The notes beneath the pieces are model-generated. The model ran no database searches. It was not told where the DNA came from and saw nothing but the letters and a program-made list of their open reading frames with translations. Positions 16,840-25,976 of a stretch of DNA of 64,000 bases are shown one piece after another; within the stretch, counting starts at the first letter, position 1, and each line of letters opens with the position of its first letter. Source of the stretch: Pseudomonas fluorescens. GTDB taxonomy: Bacteria > Pseudomonadota > Gammaproteobacteria > Pseudomonadales > Pseudomonadaceae. Where the stretch lies: contig NZ_CABVHY010000011.1 of assembly GCF_902497875.1 (NCBI RefSeq), positions 1-64,000 on the forward strand, read 5' to 3'. Made by a program: the position numbers and the translations under genes.

Positions 16840-17676
16840 TCAAGGACGGGCGCTGATCTGCTGTTGCAGGTTGCGGATCTGGCTTTGAAGGGTGTTGATG
16901 TTGCGTGTGACCTGGCCACGGAAGGCGTCGAACTCGGCGGTGTTGCTACCCCCCTGAGGCGCAGCCGGACGGTTGTCCTGTTCACTTTTGAGAACAATCA
17001 TGTCCTGCTCCAGGCGCTCGATGGCGGCGCTTGGGTTGCCTTGTTTCTTCAACGCGGCGATCTCGGCGCTGAGACTTTTGAGTTCCGCGTCGACTTTACT
17101 GGTGTCGGCCGGGGTGCTTTTCAGCGCGGCCAACTCACCGGACAGGGCTTTGACCTGGGCTTGCAGCTGAGTATTGGCGGCTTGCTGTTCGGTAGTCTGT
17201 GCGGTCATTTGCGCCAGGCGCTTGTCCAGGCTAGTGGCCTGGCCTGCGACGCCCTGCTGTTGCCTGGTCTGCTCAAGCAATTTGCTTTCCAGCTGCTTGA
17301 TCTGCAGTTTCAGCGCTTCGCTGCCGTTGTTGACGCTGGATTCACTGGCGACCACCTTGCCGGAAATAGCCTGCAGACGCCCCGCCGCTTCCTCGCTGAT
17401 GCGGGCGAAACTTTCCTGGGTGGCGACCAGTTGCTGCTCCATCAGCGAGATCTGCTGAAAGCTCCACCAGGCAAGGCCGGCGAAAGCAAAAAACATCGCC
17501 CCGACCAATGCCCACAGCGGCCCGGTGCTCGGGCCTTTGACCTTGACCAACTGAGTGGGCCGCGAATGCACGCTGGTGCGCTCACGAACGGCGGCAGTAT
17601 CCGGAAAATCATCGTCCAGAGCATCGGCCCGCAGGCTGGGTACATCATCGAAGTCGTCGTTAGCATCGTTACGCAT
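16840..17676 (-). CDS. Membrane-anchored coiled-coil protein of unknown function
   Basis: A 278-residue protein with an acidic cytoplasmic N-terminus (about 50 residues, many Asp), one transmembrane helix at about 52-72 (LWALVGAMFFAFAGLAWWSF), and a long periplasmic coiled coil from about 75 to the end. The coil has heptad-like Leu/Ala/Gln patterns (IKQLESKLLEQ, LQAQVKALSGELAALK, LKSLSAEIAALKKQ, QSQIRNLQQQIS). There is no ATPase motif even though relatives are sometimes labelled ATPase. A role in envelope organisation is possible but not shown. Confidence 0.75.
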   Translation of the reverse strand: MRNDANDDFDDVPSLRADALDDDFPDTAAVRERTSVHSRPTQLVKVKGPSTGPLWALVGAMFFAFAGLAWWSFQQISLMEQQLVATQESFARISEEAAGRLQAISGKVVASESSVNNGSEALKLQIKQLESKLLEQTRQQQGVAGQATSLDKRLAQMTAQTTEQQAANTQLQAQVKALSGELAALKSTPADTSKVDAELKSLSAEIAALKKQGNPSAAIERLEQDMIVLKSEQDNRPAAPQGGSNTAEFDAFRGQVTRNINTLQSQIRNLQQQISARP

Positions 17677-17781
17677 GGGTCAACCTTTCTGAACCGCAGT
17701 GATGGCTTGATCCGGCGAGTATAAACCGCTACTCGCCGCACTGATCGACCCTGAACCCCAAACTCGGTTCAGTGTTTATTT

Positions 17782-18774
17782 TCAGCGAATGCCCTGAGCC
17801 TTCCACCAACCGCAGAACTCATCAAGGGCCGTCCACAGGCTGACCTTCGGGTCATAGTCCAGGTAATGGCGGGCACGGCTGATATCCAGGGTGAAGTTTT
17901 TGCTCATCACCTGCATCCCCAGGCGCGACAGCGTTGGCTCCGGACGCCCCGGCCAGAGCTTGCAGAAACCTTCGTTCAGCGCGGCAACGCTATAGGCCAG
18001 ACCGAAGGAACGGTAGCGGGTGACTTGCGGGACTTGCATCTGGCGCATCACATAATTCACCACATCCCACAGCGGCACCGGCGCGCCGTTGCTGATGTTG
18101 TAGGCCTTGCCCAGGGCCGAACCGCTGGCCAGCAAACTGCTGAGCAAAGCCTCATTGAGGTTCTGCACACTGGTGAAATCGACCTTGTTCAGGCCATTGC
18201 CGATAATCGCCAGACGCCCTTTGCGCTGCATGTTCAGCAGCCGCGGGAAGATGCTCGTGTCACCGGCACCGGTGACGAAACGCGGGCGCAGGGCCAGCAC
18301 TTCGAGGCCGAACTCCTGGGCGCCGAAGACCTTTTGCTCGGCCAGGTACTTGGTGGCGGCGTAGGGATGCTTGAAGCGCTTCGGGACCTGCTCTTCAGTC
18401 AGCCCCAGATGATCACGACCATCGAAATAGATCGACGGCGAAGACAGATGCACCAACCGCCGAACGCGCTGTTTCAGACAGGCTTCGACCACGTTCTCGG
18501 TGACCAGCACGTTGCCTTGATGAAAGTCCTGATAACGTCCCCACAACCCCACCGCGCCAGCACAGTGCACCACCGCGTCGACGTCACGGCACAAACTGCG
18601 AACCAGTTGCGGATCACTCAAGTCACCCTGGACAAACTCGGCACCGCGGCGCACCAGATGCTCGACACCCTCGGCCCGACGCCCATTGACCCGCACGTCC
18701 AGGCCCTGCTCCAGGGCGAAACGCGAGAAGCGCCCGCCAATGAAGCCGCTTGCGCCGGTGACCAGAATTTTCAT
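17782..18774 (-). CDS. NAD-dependent epimerase / 3beta-hydroxysteroid dehydrogenase-like protein
   Basis: A 330-residue extended short-chain dehydrogenase. The Rossmann motif GASGFIGG is at residues 7-14, DL for the adenine ring at about 55, HLSSPSIYFDG holds the catalytic Ser, and YAATK at about 138 holds the Tyr and Lys. The C-terminal part (TLDISRARHYLDYDPK) resembles 3beta-HSD/isomerase and OleD-like enzymes acting on sterols or long-chain beta-keto compounds. It reads on the minus strand after the argP regulator, with a 71-base gap. Substrate unknown. Confidence 0.82.
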   Translation of the reverse strand: MKILVTGASGFIGGRFSRFALEQGLDVRVNGRRAEGVEHLVRRGAEFVQGDLSDPQLVRSLCRDVDAVVHCAGAVGLWGRYQDFHQGNVLVTENVVEACLKQRVRRLVHLSSPSIYFDGRDHLGLTEEQVPKRFKHPYAATKYLAEQKVFGAQEFGLEVLALRPRFVTGAGDTSIFPRLLNMQRKGRLAIIGNGLNKVDFTSVQNLNEALLSSLLASGSALGKAYNISNGAPVPLWDVVNYVMRQMQVPQVTRYRSFGLAYSVAALNEGFCKLWPGRPEPTLSRLGMQVMSKNFTLDISRARHYLDYDPKVSLWTALDEFCGWWKAQGIR

Positions 18775-18845
18775 GTATTGCTCCGTCTTCTTTCGTTTTT
18801 CATGCGTATCGCACTGCGTATTGCCTCAAGCCCTGACGCTTTCAA

Positions 18846-19739
18846 TCACGCCAACGGCACCAACCATTGCTTTGATAATCGCGCCAGATGCTCGGTCAGC
18901 TGCCCGAGCAATTGCCCGCCGTTGCGCCAATAATGCCAGTACAGCGGCACATCGATCGGCTTATCTGGCAACAGCTCCACCAACACGCCACGTTCCAGCT
19001 GCCCGCGAACCTGCAATTCGGGCACCAGTCCCCAGCCGAGTCCCGCCTCGGCCAAGCGAATAAAGCCCTCGGAAGACGGACATAAATGGTGTTCAAAACC
19101 ACCGTCGACGCCCAATGAAGCCAGGTAGCGATGCTGCAAAAAGTCATCCGGGCCGAACACCAGGGCCGGCGTGTGCGCCAACTGCTCGGCACGCACGCCC
19201 TGCGGAAAATGCCGGGCGATAAAGGCCGGGCTGGCCAGGGCACGATAACGCATGGCCCCCAGCAACAGACTGCGCGCCCCGGCCACCGGTCGCTCGCTGG
19301 CACACACACACGCGGCCACTTCACCCGCACGCATACGCTTGAGGCCGACGGTCTGGTCTTCCACTATCAGGTCCAGCAGCAGATGCTGCTCTGCGCAGAA
19401 ATCACCCACCGCTTCTGCCCACCAGGTCGCCAGGCTGTCGGCGTTGAGCGCAATACGTAGACGTTCCGGCAAGCCTTCTTCATCCAACGCCGGCACCAGC
19501 GTTTGCAAATCACGTTCGAGCAAACGCACTTGTTGCACATGGTTGAGCAGACGCCGGCCAATCTCCGTCGGTGCCGGTGGCGTGACCCGTACCAGCACCG
19601 GCTGGCCGACCCGAGCCTCCAGTAGTTTGATCCGCTGCGAGATGGCCGATTGCGACAATCCCAATACCTGGGCCGCCCGTTCGAAGCCGGCCTGTTCGAC
19701 CACTGCGGCGAGGGCGGAAAGCAATTTATAGTCGAACAT
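18846..19739 (-). CDS. argP: LysR family regulator ArgP (IciA)
   Basis: A 297-residue regulator whose N-terminal winged helix (YKLLSALAAVVEQAGFERAA, then LGLSQSAISQRIKLLEA) and effector domain match ArgP, the arginine/lysine-responsive activator of amino-acid export. The gene is divergent from the ACT-domain gene and the LysE/ArgO exporter, the standard argP-argO arrangement. The name chromosome initiation inhibitor (IciA) is used in older annotation. The start ATG gives M-F-D-Y-K-L-L, as in the family. Confidence 0.88.
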   Translation of the reverse strand: MFDYKLLSALAAVVEQAGFERAAQVLGLSQSAISQRIKLLEARVGQPVLVRVTPPAPTEIGRRLLNHVQQVRLLERDLQTLVPALDEEGLPERLRIALNADSLATWWAEAVGDFCAEQHLLLDLIVEDQTVGLKRMRAGEVAACVCASERPVAGARSLLLGAMRYRALASPAFIARHFPQGVRAEQLAHTPALVFGPDDFLQHRYLASLGVDGGFEHHLCPSSEGFIRLAEAGLGWGLVPELQVRGQLERGVLVELLPDKPIDVPLYWHYWRNGGQLLGQLTEHLARLSKQWLVPLA

Positions 19740-19835
19740 CAGTTTTCCTAATGGGCGATCAGCAATATTGGTTTTTCTTATACCGCTTCTGCCCGGAGAA
19801 TAGCCAGCAAGCCTCTTCGATCAAGGACACCTTTC

Positions 19836-20237
19836 ATGGCTGGTGAAACTTCTCTGGCAACCCTGCTGCACGGCATGAGCCCGCAATTGAACGACGGCGA
19901 GTACGTATTCTGCAGCATCCGCGACGGCCATCTGCCCAAGGACTGTGACGTCATCGGCAGCTTCCGCGAGCAGGAAGGCCTGACGGTCATCCTCGGGCGC
20001 GGGCAAGCCGAAAAAGCCGGTTTCAGTTTCGATTATGTGGCGGCCTGGATCACCTTGAATGTGCATTCGGCACTCGAAGCCGTAGGCCTCACCGCTGCAT
20101 TCGCCAGCGCCCTGGGCCAGGCCGGGATCAGTTGCAACGTGATTGCCGGCTACTACCACGATCATTTGTTTGTCGGCCAGGCCGATGCCGAGCGCGCCAT
20201 GACGGTGCTGCGGCAATTGGCGGCGGGCGCGGAGTAA
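19836..20237 (+). CDS. ACT domain-containing protein
   Basis: A 133-residue soluble protein consisting essentially of tandem ACT-like ligand-binding modules of the COG3602 type (NDGEYVFCSIRDG at the start, SALEAVGLTAAFASALGQAGISCNVIAGYYHDHLFV in the second half). ACT domains bind amino acids. The gene lies between argP and argO and ends five bases before the argO start, so it is probably co-transcribed with the exporter. Its role there is inferred to be amino-acid sensing. Confidence 0.82.
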   Translation: MAGETSLATLLHGMSPQLNDGEYVFCSIRDGHLPKDCDVIGSFREQEGLTVILGRGQAEKAGFSFDYVAAWITLNVHSALEAVGLTAAFASALGQAGISCNVIAGYYHDHLFVGQADAERAMTVLRQLAAGAE

Positions 20238-20242
20238 ACCCT

Positions 20243-20845
20243 ATGTGGCAAAGCTATGTGAACGGCCTGTTGGTCGCCGCGGGACTGATCATGGCGATCG
20301 GCACGCAAAACGCGTTCGTGCTGGCGCAAAGCCTGCGCCGCGAACATCACCTGCCGGTGGCCGCGCTGTGCGTGACCTGCGATGCCTTACTGGTCGCTGC
20401 CGGAGTTTTCGGCCTGGCGACCCTGCTGGCGCAAAACCCGCTGCTGCTGGCTGTTGCCCGCTGGGGCGGCGCAGCGTTCCTGCTGTGGTACGCCAGCCTG
20501 GCGCTGCGCCGGGCGTGTTCCCGGCAAAGCCTGCAACAGTCCGAAAACCAGACCGTGCGTTCGCTACGTGCAGTGATGCTCAGTGCCCTGGCCGTAACCT
20601 TGCTCAACCCCCATGTGTATCTGGACACCGTGTTGCTGATCGGCTCACTCGGGGCCCAGCAAACCGTACCCGGCGCCTACGTGGTCGGCGCGGCCAGCGC
20701 CTCGTTGCTGTGGTTTTTCACCCTGGCCTTGGGCGCGGCGTGGCTTGCGCCATGGTTGGCGCGGCCGAGTACCTGGCGAATTCTCGATCTGATGGTAGCG
20801 GTCATGATGTTTACCGTAGCGTTCCAGTTAATCAGCGCCGGGTGA
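20243..20845 (+). CDS. argO: LysE/ArgO family amino-acid exporter
   Basis: A 200-residue inner-membrane protein with about six helices, of the LysE superfamily. The opening YVNGLLVAAGLIMAIGTQNAFVL carries the G-x-Q-N-x-F signature, and LNPHVYLDTVLLIGSLG is the second conserved motif. It is expected to export arginine or lysine under ArgP control. The ATG at 20243 follows GGAG located at the end of the ACT gene. The 57-base inverted repeat follows 15 bases after the stop. Confidence 0.85.
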   Translation: MWQSYVNGLLVAAGLIMAIGTQNAFVLAQSLRREHHLPVAALCVTCDALLVAAGVFGLATLLAQNPLLLAVARWGGAAFLLWYASLALRRACSRQSLQQSENQTVRSLRAVMLSALAVTLLNPHVYLDTVLLIGSLGAQQTVPGAYVVGAASASLLWFFTLALGAAWLAPWLARPSTWRILDLMVAVMMFTVAFQLISAG

Positions 20846-20860
20846 TTTATTCCAAAAGGC

Positions 20861-20917
20861 TTAAGGGGGTGCCCTCACTAAATGGCGATCCGCCATTTAG
20901 TGAAGGCACCCCCTTAA
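20861..20917. repeat. 57-base near-perfect inverted repeat
   Basis: Two 27-base arms (20861-20887 and 20891-20917) separated by only ATC, with one mismatch. The ends read TTAAGGGGGTGCC and GGCACCCCCTTAA. There is no T run, so it is not an ordinary terminator, although a transcript would fold into a very stable hairpin. The rest of the 227-base gap up to sodB holds the sodB promoter region. Confidence 0.85.
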
Positions 20918-21072
20918 ACCTCTATTCCACACAGTTGTTGCGTGGTTATGCCGCACCCCCGGTGCTATGATCCAAAACCTGCGCCGCAAAGAGTACAAAC
21001 TCTCCGGCGCTAGTCTGGCCGCCCGTGATCGGCCGTGCGCTCACCGCAACTGACCTGATTAGGAGAATCATC

Positions 21073-21669
21073 ATGGCTTTCGAATTGCCGCCGCTGCCTT
21101 ACGCACACGATGCCCTGCAGCCGCACATTTCAGAGGAAACTCTGCAGTATCACCACGACAAGCACCACAACACCTACGTCGTGAACCTGAACAACCTGGT
21201 GCCAGGCACCGAGTTCGAAGGCAAGACACTGGAAGAAATCGTCAAAACTTCGTCGGGCGGTATCTTCAACAACGCCGCTCAGGTCTGGAACCACACTTTC
21301 TACTGGAACTGCCTGGCGCCAAACGCCGGCGGTCAACCAACCGGCGCACTTGGCGACGCCATCAACGCGGCTTTCGGTTCGTTCGACAAGTTCAAAGAAG
21401 AATTCAGCAAAACCTCCATCGGCACCTTCGGTTCCGGTTGGGGCTGGCTGGTGAAAAAAGCTGACGGTTCCCTGGCCCTGGCCAGCACCATCGGCGCCGG
21501 TAACCCGCTGACCAGCGGCGACACCCCGCTGCTGACCTGCGATGTCTGGGAACACGCCTACTACATCGACTACCGCAACCTTCGTCCAAAGTACGTCGAA
21601 GCGTTCTGGAACCTGGTCAACTGGAAATTCGTGGCTGAGCAATTCGAAGGAAAAACCTTCACTGCTTAA
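21073..21669 (+). CDS. sodB: Superoxide dismutase [Fe]
   Basis: A 198-residue cytosolic enzyme that dismutates superoxide. All four iron ligands are seen: His27 in [10 protein letters not shown], His74 in WNHTFYWN, and Asp157 and His161 in [11 protein letters not shown]. Length and the FGSGWGWLV and FNNAAQ motifs are those of Fe-SodB. AGGAGA lies 8 bases before the ATG. A strong terminator follows, so the gene is monocistronic. In pseudomonads sodB is usually repressed through the PrrF sRNAs under iron limitation; no such element is visible here. Confidence 0.96.
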   Translation: MAFELPPLPYAHDALQPHISEETLQYHHDKHHNTYVVNLNNLVPGTEFEGKTLEEIVKTSSGGIFNNAAQVWNHTFYWNCLAPNAGGQPTGALGDAINAAFGSFDKFKEEFSKTSIGTFGSGWGWLVKKADGSLALASTIGAGNPLTSGDTPLLTCDVWEHAYYIDYRNLRPKYVEAFWNLVNWKFVAEQFEGKTFTA

Positions 21670-21683
21670 GCTTCGCGCCAGTC

Positions 21684-21712
21684 AAAAAACCCGGCTTTTG
21701 CCGGGTTTTTTT
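21684..21712 (+). terminator. Rho-independent terminator of sodB
   Basis: AAAAAACCCGGC, a TTTT loop, then GCCGGGTTTTTTT. It begins 15 bases after the sodB stop. Confidence 0.92.
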
Positions 21713-21768
21713 ATGGACTTTTGGAATGTTGGCTGGCGGCGTTTCAGGGGGCTGAATCTTTTTTGACT

Positions 21769-21807
21769 GGGTACATATCCGTTACCGCAGAAATGGATAT
21801 GTACACC
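21769..21807. repeat. 39-bp palindromic element, copy 1
   Basis: A 39-base sequence with perfect ten-base arms GTACATATCC and GGATATGTAC around a 14-base centre. The identical 39 bases recur at 34051-34089. It lies in the 447-base gap between sodB and bifA; the remainder of that gap (21808-22116) shows no gene. Confidence 0.85.
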
Positions 21808-22116
21808 GCCCTCAAGAGCGAGGCCGGTTGTCAGGCCGCCTTCGCGACAAAGCCCGCACAAGGAACCAATTTGCCCTTGCCCCAACACCACGGCACGCTA
21901 ACATCATCCATCTGGGGAAAAACTCCCGCACACCCCTCAAGTTCTACAGGGTTGCTACCGACACAGTACTAATCGCTTGAACAAGCCCGGAATCAGCTCT
22001 TTGGCCAAGCAGATAGACAAAATATCCAGTGCTTGATTGTCCCTTTGACTGCCATCACGGGATTGCCAATACTCATGGCAACTTGACGCTACCCGCACGG
22101 AACAAGGAATAGCCTT

Positions 22117-24168
22117 TTGAAGCTGGAACTCAAAAACAGCTTGTCGGTGAAGTTGCTCCGGGTTGTGCTGTTGTCGGCATTGATCGTCGGCGTGGTTCTG
22201 AGCTGCGCGCAGATCGTTTTCGATGCCTACAAGACACGGCAAGCGGTGGCCGGCGATGCCCAGCGCATCCTCGACATGTTCCGCGACCCATCGACCCAGG
22301 CGGTGTACAGCCTCGATCGGGAAATGGGCATGCAGGTGATCGAAGGCCTGTTTCAGGATGACGCAGTGCGTATGGCGTCCATCGGCCATCCCAATGAAAC
22401 CATGCTCGCGGAAAAACACCGCGAACTGCAGAAGTCAGCCAGTCGCTGGCTGACCGACCTGATTCTTGGCCAGGAACGCACCTTTACCACGCAACTGGTA
22501 GGCCGCGGTCCCTACAGCGAGTATTACGGCGACCTCAGCATCACCCTCGATACCGCCACCTATGGCCAGGGGTTTATCGTCAATTCGGTGATCATTTTTA
22601 TTGCCGGAGTGCTTCGCGCCCTGGCCATGGGTCTGGTGCTGTATCTGGTCTATCACTGGCTGCTGACCAAGCCACTGTCGCGAATTATCGAACACCTGAC
22701 CGAGATCAACCCCGACCGCCCCAGCGAACACAAAATTCCGCAGCTCAAGGGCCACGAGAAAAACGAGCTGGGCATCTGGATCAACACGGCCAATCAGCTA
22801 CTCGAGTCCATTGAACGCAATACCCACCTACGCCATGAAGCGGAAAACAGCCTGCTGCGCATGGCCCAGTACGATTTCCTTACGGGTCTGCCAAATCGTC
22901 AGCAGTTGCAGCAGCAACTCGACAAGATCCTGGTGGATGCCGGACGTTTGCAACGCCGGGTCGCGGTGATCTGTGTCGGCCTCGATGACTTCAAGAGCAT
23001 CAACGAACAATTCAGCTACCAGACCGGTGACCAATTGCTGTTGGCCCTGGCCGACCGATTGCGCGCTCACAGCGGGCGCCTGGGCGCCCTCGCCCGGCTG
23101 GGTGGCGACCAGTTCGCGCTGGTTCAGGCTGATATCGAACAGCCTTATGAAGCCGCAGAACTGGCGCAAAGCATTCTCGATGACCTGGAAGCGGCGTTCG
23201 CCCTCGATCATCAAGAGATCCGTCTGCGGGCCACGATCGGTATCACGCTGTTTCCGGAGGACGGCGACAGCACCGAGAAGTTGTTGCAGAAAGCCGAACA
23301 GACCATGACCCTGGCCAAGACCCGTTCGCGCAACCGCTACCAGTTCTATATCGCCAGCGTCGACAGCGAAATGCGTCGCCGCCGGGAGCTGGAAAAAGAC
23401 CTGCGCGAGGCCCTGGCTCGCGAGCAGTTCTACCTGGTCTACCAACCGCAGATCAGCTACCGCGATCACCGTGTGGTCGGGGTTGAAGCGCTGATTCGCT
23501 GGCAGCACCCGGAACACGGCCTGGTGCCGCCGGATCTGTTCATCCCGCTGGCTGAACAGAACGGCACCATCATCGCCATCGGCGAATGGGTACTCGACCA
23601 GGCTTGCCGCCAGCTACGCGATTGGCATGATCAGGGTTTCGCCGATTTGCGCATGGCGGTCAACCTGTCCACTGTGCAACTGCACCACGCCGAGTTGCCA
23701 CGGGTGGTCAATAACCTGCTGCAGATGTATAGGCTGCCGCCGCGTAGTCTGGAACTGGAAGTCACCGAAACCGGCCTGATGGAAGACATCAGCACCGCCG
23801 CCCAGCATCTGCTGAGCCTGCGCCGTTCGGGAGCGTTGATCGCTATCGATGACTTCGGTACCGGCTACTCGTCCCTCAGTTATCTGAAAAGCCTGCCCCT
23901 GGACAAGATCAAGATCGACAAGAGCTTCGTCCAGGACCTGCTGGATGACGACGACGATGCCACCATTGTTCGGGCGATCATTCAGTTGGGCAAGAGCCTG
24001 GGCATGCAGGTGATCGCCGAAGGCGTGGAGACCGCCGAGCAGGAGGCCTATATCATTTCCGAAGGCTGCCATGAGGGTCAGGGCTATCACTACAGCAAGC
24101 CTCTGCCGGCCAGGGAATTGAGTGCTTATCTGAAGCAGGCCCAACGCAGTAATGCCGCCATCTTCTGA
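22117..24168 (+). CDS. bifA: c-di-GMP phosphodiesterase with degenerate GGDEF domain, BifA
   Basis: A 683-residue inner-membrane protein. TM1 is at about 12-33 and TM2 at about 156-180, with a periplasmic loop between them. A GGDEF domain follows (about 245-415) in which the signature is GGDQF at 329-333, then a full EAL domain from about 430. The EAL residues are intact: EALIRW at 457, the N-x-S pair in VNLST, ETGLME, DDFGTGYSSL, KIDKSFV and AEGVET, so hydrolysis of c-di-GMP is expected. GGDQF plus active EAL directly after sodB is the known BifA arrangement. The start is TTG, with AAGGA 10 bases upstream. Confidence 0.88.
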   Translation: MKLELKNSLSVKLLRVVLLSALIVGVVLSCAQIVFDAYKTRQAVAGDAQRILDMFRDPSTQAVYSLDREMGMQVIEGLFQDDAVRMASIGHPNETMLAEKHRELQKSASRWLTDLILGQERTFTTQLVGRGPYSEYYGDLSITLDTATYGQGFIVNSVIIFIAGVLRALAMGLVLYLVYHWLLTKPLSRIIEHLTEINPDRPSEHKIPQLKGHEKNELGIWINTANQLLESIERNTHLRHEAENSLLRMAQYDFLTGLPNRQQLQQQLDKILVDAGRLQRRVAVICVGLDDFKSINEQFSYQTGDQLLLALADRLRAHSGRLGALARLGGDQFALVQADIEQPYEAAELAQSILDDLEAAFALDHQEIRLRATIGITLFPEDGDSTEKLLQKAEQTMTLAKTRSRNRYQFYIASVDSEMRRRRELEKDLREALAREQFYLVYQPQISYRDHRVVGVEALIRWQHPEHGLVPPDLFIPLAEQNGTIIAIGEWVLDQACRQLRDWHDQGFADLRMAVNLSTVQLHHAELPRVVNNLLQMYRLPPRSLELEVTETGLMEDISTAAQHLLSLRRSGALIAIDDFGTGYSSLSYLKSLPLDKIKIDKSFVQDLLDDDDDATIVRAIIQLGKSLGMQVIAEGVETAEQEAYIISEGCHEGQGYHYSKPLPARELSAYLKQAQRSNAAIF

Positions 24169-24182
24169 CCCACCGACCGACC

Positions 24183-24206
24183 GTAGCAGCTGGCGGAGGC
24201 TGCTAC
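24183..24206. repeat. Solitary REP-like palindrome
   Basis: GTAGCAGC and GCTGCTAC around eight bases, 15 bases after the bifA stop. Its sequence resembles the arms of the REPIN at 44859-44989. Confidence 0.6.
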
Positions 24207-24257
24207 GAAGTGCCACCACATCGTGAATAAGAAATAATTACAAACGCAACCCTTTAC

Positions 24258-24284
24258 ACATAATGCAAATCTTTCGCATTATGT
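24258..24284 (+). promoter_or_regulatory. Probable Fur box upstream of the imelysin operon
   Basis: ACATAATGC and GCATTATGT form a perfect nine-base inverted repeat with a nine-base AT-rich centre, 55 bases before the icmP start. The A/T-rich palindromic content (ATAATGCAAAT) is what Fur recognises in pseudomonads. The downstream haem/iron-type lipoprotein genes fit iron control. Confidence 0.65.
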
Positions 24285-24339
24285 TGCAGTTTTGCGCGCC
24301 CGCGCGCCTGTCCACCTCTCTCGAAGCAGGATGTTCGCC

Positions 24340-25683
24340 ATGATTCGTATGCCTCTGGCTACCGCCAGTCTGTTGGCCATCGCTATTTCCCTCGCCGGTT
24401 GTGGCGAAGGCAAAGACAAGGCCGCCGCTCCGCAAGCGCCTACTCCGGCTGCCAGCACTGCAGCTCCAGTTGCTCCTGCTGCTGCCGGTAAAGTTGACGA
24501 AACTGCTGCCAAGGCCGTTGTCGCGCATTACGCCGACATCGTCTTCGCCGTCTACAGCGATGCCGAATCCACCGCGAAAACCCTGCAAACCGCCGTCGAC
24601 GCGTTCCTCGCCAAACCGAACGCCGACACCCTGAAAGCCGCCAAGGCTGCCTGGGTCGCTGCGCGCGTGCCTTACTTGCAGAGTGAAGTGTTCCGCTTCG
24701 GCAACACCATCGTCGACGATTGGGAAGGCCAGCTTAACGCCTGGCCACTGGACGAAGGCCTGATCGACTACGTCGACAAATCCTACGAACACGCACTGGG
24801 TAACCCGGGCGCCACCGCCAACATCATCGCCAACACCCAAGTTCAGGTCGGCGAAGACAAGGTCGACGTGAAAGACATCACCCCGGAAAAGCTCGCCAGC
24901 CTCAATGAGCTGGGCGGTTCCGAAGCCAACGTCGCCACCGGCTACCACGCCATCGAATTCCTGCTCTGGGGCCAGGACCTGAACGGCACCGGCCCTGGCG
25001 CCGGCAACCGTCCAGCTTCCGACTACCTGGAAGGCAAAGGCGCCACCGGCGGTCACAACGATCGTCGTCGCGCTTACCTGAAATCCGTCACCCAACTGCT
25101 GGTCAACGACCTGGAAGAAATGGTCGGTAACTGGAAGCCGAACGTGGCTGACAACTATCGCGCCACTCTGGAAGCTGAACCCACCGATACTGGCCTGCGC
25201 AAAATGCTCTTCGGCATGGGCAGCCTGTCCCTGGGTGAACTGGCGGGCGAGCGCATGAAGGTTTCCCTGGAAGCCAACTCGCCGGAAGATGAACACGACT
25301 GCTTCAGCGATAACACCCATTACTCGCAGTTCTACGATGCCAAAGGCATTCGCAACGTGTACCTGGGCGAATACACCCGTGTCGACGGCACCAAGATGAC
25401 CGGCGCCAGCCTGTCCTCGCTGGTCGCCAAAGCCGACCCGGCCGCCGACACCGCGCTGAAAGCTGACCTGGCGGCCACCGAAGCCAAGATGCAAGTGATC
25501 GTCGACCACGCCAACAAGGGCGAGCACTACGACCAGTTGATCGCCGCGGGCAACTCCGCCGGCAATCAAATCGTTCGCGACGCCATCGCTTCGCTGGTCA
25601 AGCAGACCGGTTCGATCGAACAGGCTGCCGGCAAACTGGGCATCACCGACCTGAACCCGGACAACGCTGATCACGAGTTCTGA
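24340..25683 (+). CDS. icmP: Imelysin family lipoprotein (insulin-cleaving metalloproteinase homologue)
   Basis: A 447-residue envelope lipoprotein. The signal ends in the lipobox LAGC (Cys at about residue 21), followed by an Ala/Pro-rich linker. The imelysin fold then carries the signature GYHAIEFLLWGQD (G-x-H-x-x-E). Family members are called peptidase M75 and are iron-regulated; many relatives such as EfeO are thought to bind iron rather than cleave protein. I chose the ATG at 24340 because AGGA is 10 bases upstream; ATG codons at 24331 and 24349 are alternatives. It is the first gene after the Fur box and is followed by its own terminator. Confidence 0.85.
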   Translation: MIRMPLATASLLAIAISLAGCGEGKDKAAAPQAPTPAASTAAPVAPAAAGKVDETAAKAVVAHYADIVFAVYSDAESTAKTLQTAVDAFLAKPNADTLKAAKAAWVAARVPYLQSEVFRFGNTIVDDWEGQLNAWPLDEGLIDYVDKSYEHALGNPGATANIIANTQVQVGEDKVDVKDITPEKLASLNELGGSEANVATGYHAIEFLLWGQDLNGTGPGAGNRPASDYLEGKGATGGHNDRRRAYLKSVTQLLVNDLEEMVGNWKPNVADNYRATLEAEPTDTGLRKMLFGMGSLSLGELAGERMKVSLEANSPEDEHDCFSDNTHYSQFYDAKGIRNVYLGEYTRVDGTKMTGASLSSLVAKADPAADTALKADLAATEAKMQVIVDHANKGEHYDQLIAAGNSAGNQIVRDAIASLVKQTGSIEQAAGKLGITDLNPDNADHEF

Positions 25684-25710
25684 TCACGAGTTGTTTGAGT
25701 GAAAAACAGA

Positions 25711-25736
25711 GGCGACCTTCGGGTCGCCTTTTTTGT
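25711..25736 (+). terminator. Terminator after icmP
   Basis: GGCGACC, a TTCG tetraloop, GGTCGCC, then six T. It begins 28 bases after the icmP stop and would limit read-through into the following genes. Confidence 0.85.
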
Positions 25737-25741
25737 GAACG

Positions 25742-25859
25742 CTTGTGGGAGCGGGCTTGCTCGCGATGGACTCAAGGGCGGCACGTTTATTCAGAAAGCA
25801 CGCGCTATCGTTCACGACCATCGCGAGCAAACGGAACGCCGCCCGGCTGCTCCTACAAG
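25742..25859. repeat. Degenerate REPIN
   Basis: An intact left arm (TGTGGGAGCGGGCTTGCTCG with GCGATGG, 25744-25769) faces a partial right arm (CATCGCGAGCAAACGG at 25819), after which the sequence drifts into a different REP end (GCTGCTCCTACAAG). The arms come from two families. The element lies between icmP and the dihaem gene. Confidence 0.65.
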
Positions 25860-25976
25860 TATCACAGTGCCTCCAAACACTGCCCCACATCAAACTAAAC
25901 GCTAATTCCTCTTATTCAAATTCCGCTGCCCTGTTAGACTTTGCGCCCTTGTTTTGCTCGTCCTGCAGGAAGTCTG

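Noticed and set aside
24238..25674. Minus-strand open frame of 478 codons opposite icmP
   Set aside because: Shadow of the imelysin gene; repetitive Gly/Val composition typical of antisense frames.
25695..25905. Small plus-strand frames after icmP
   Set aside because: They run through a terminator and a REPIN and have no binding site.
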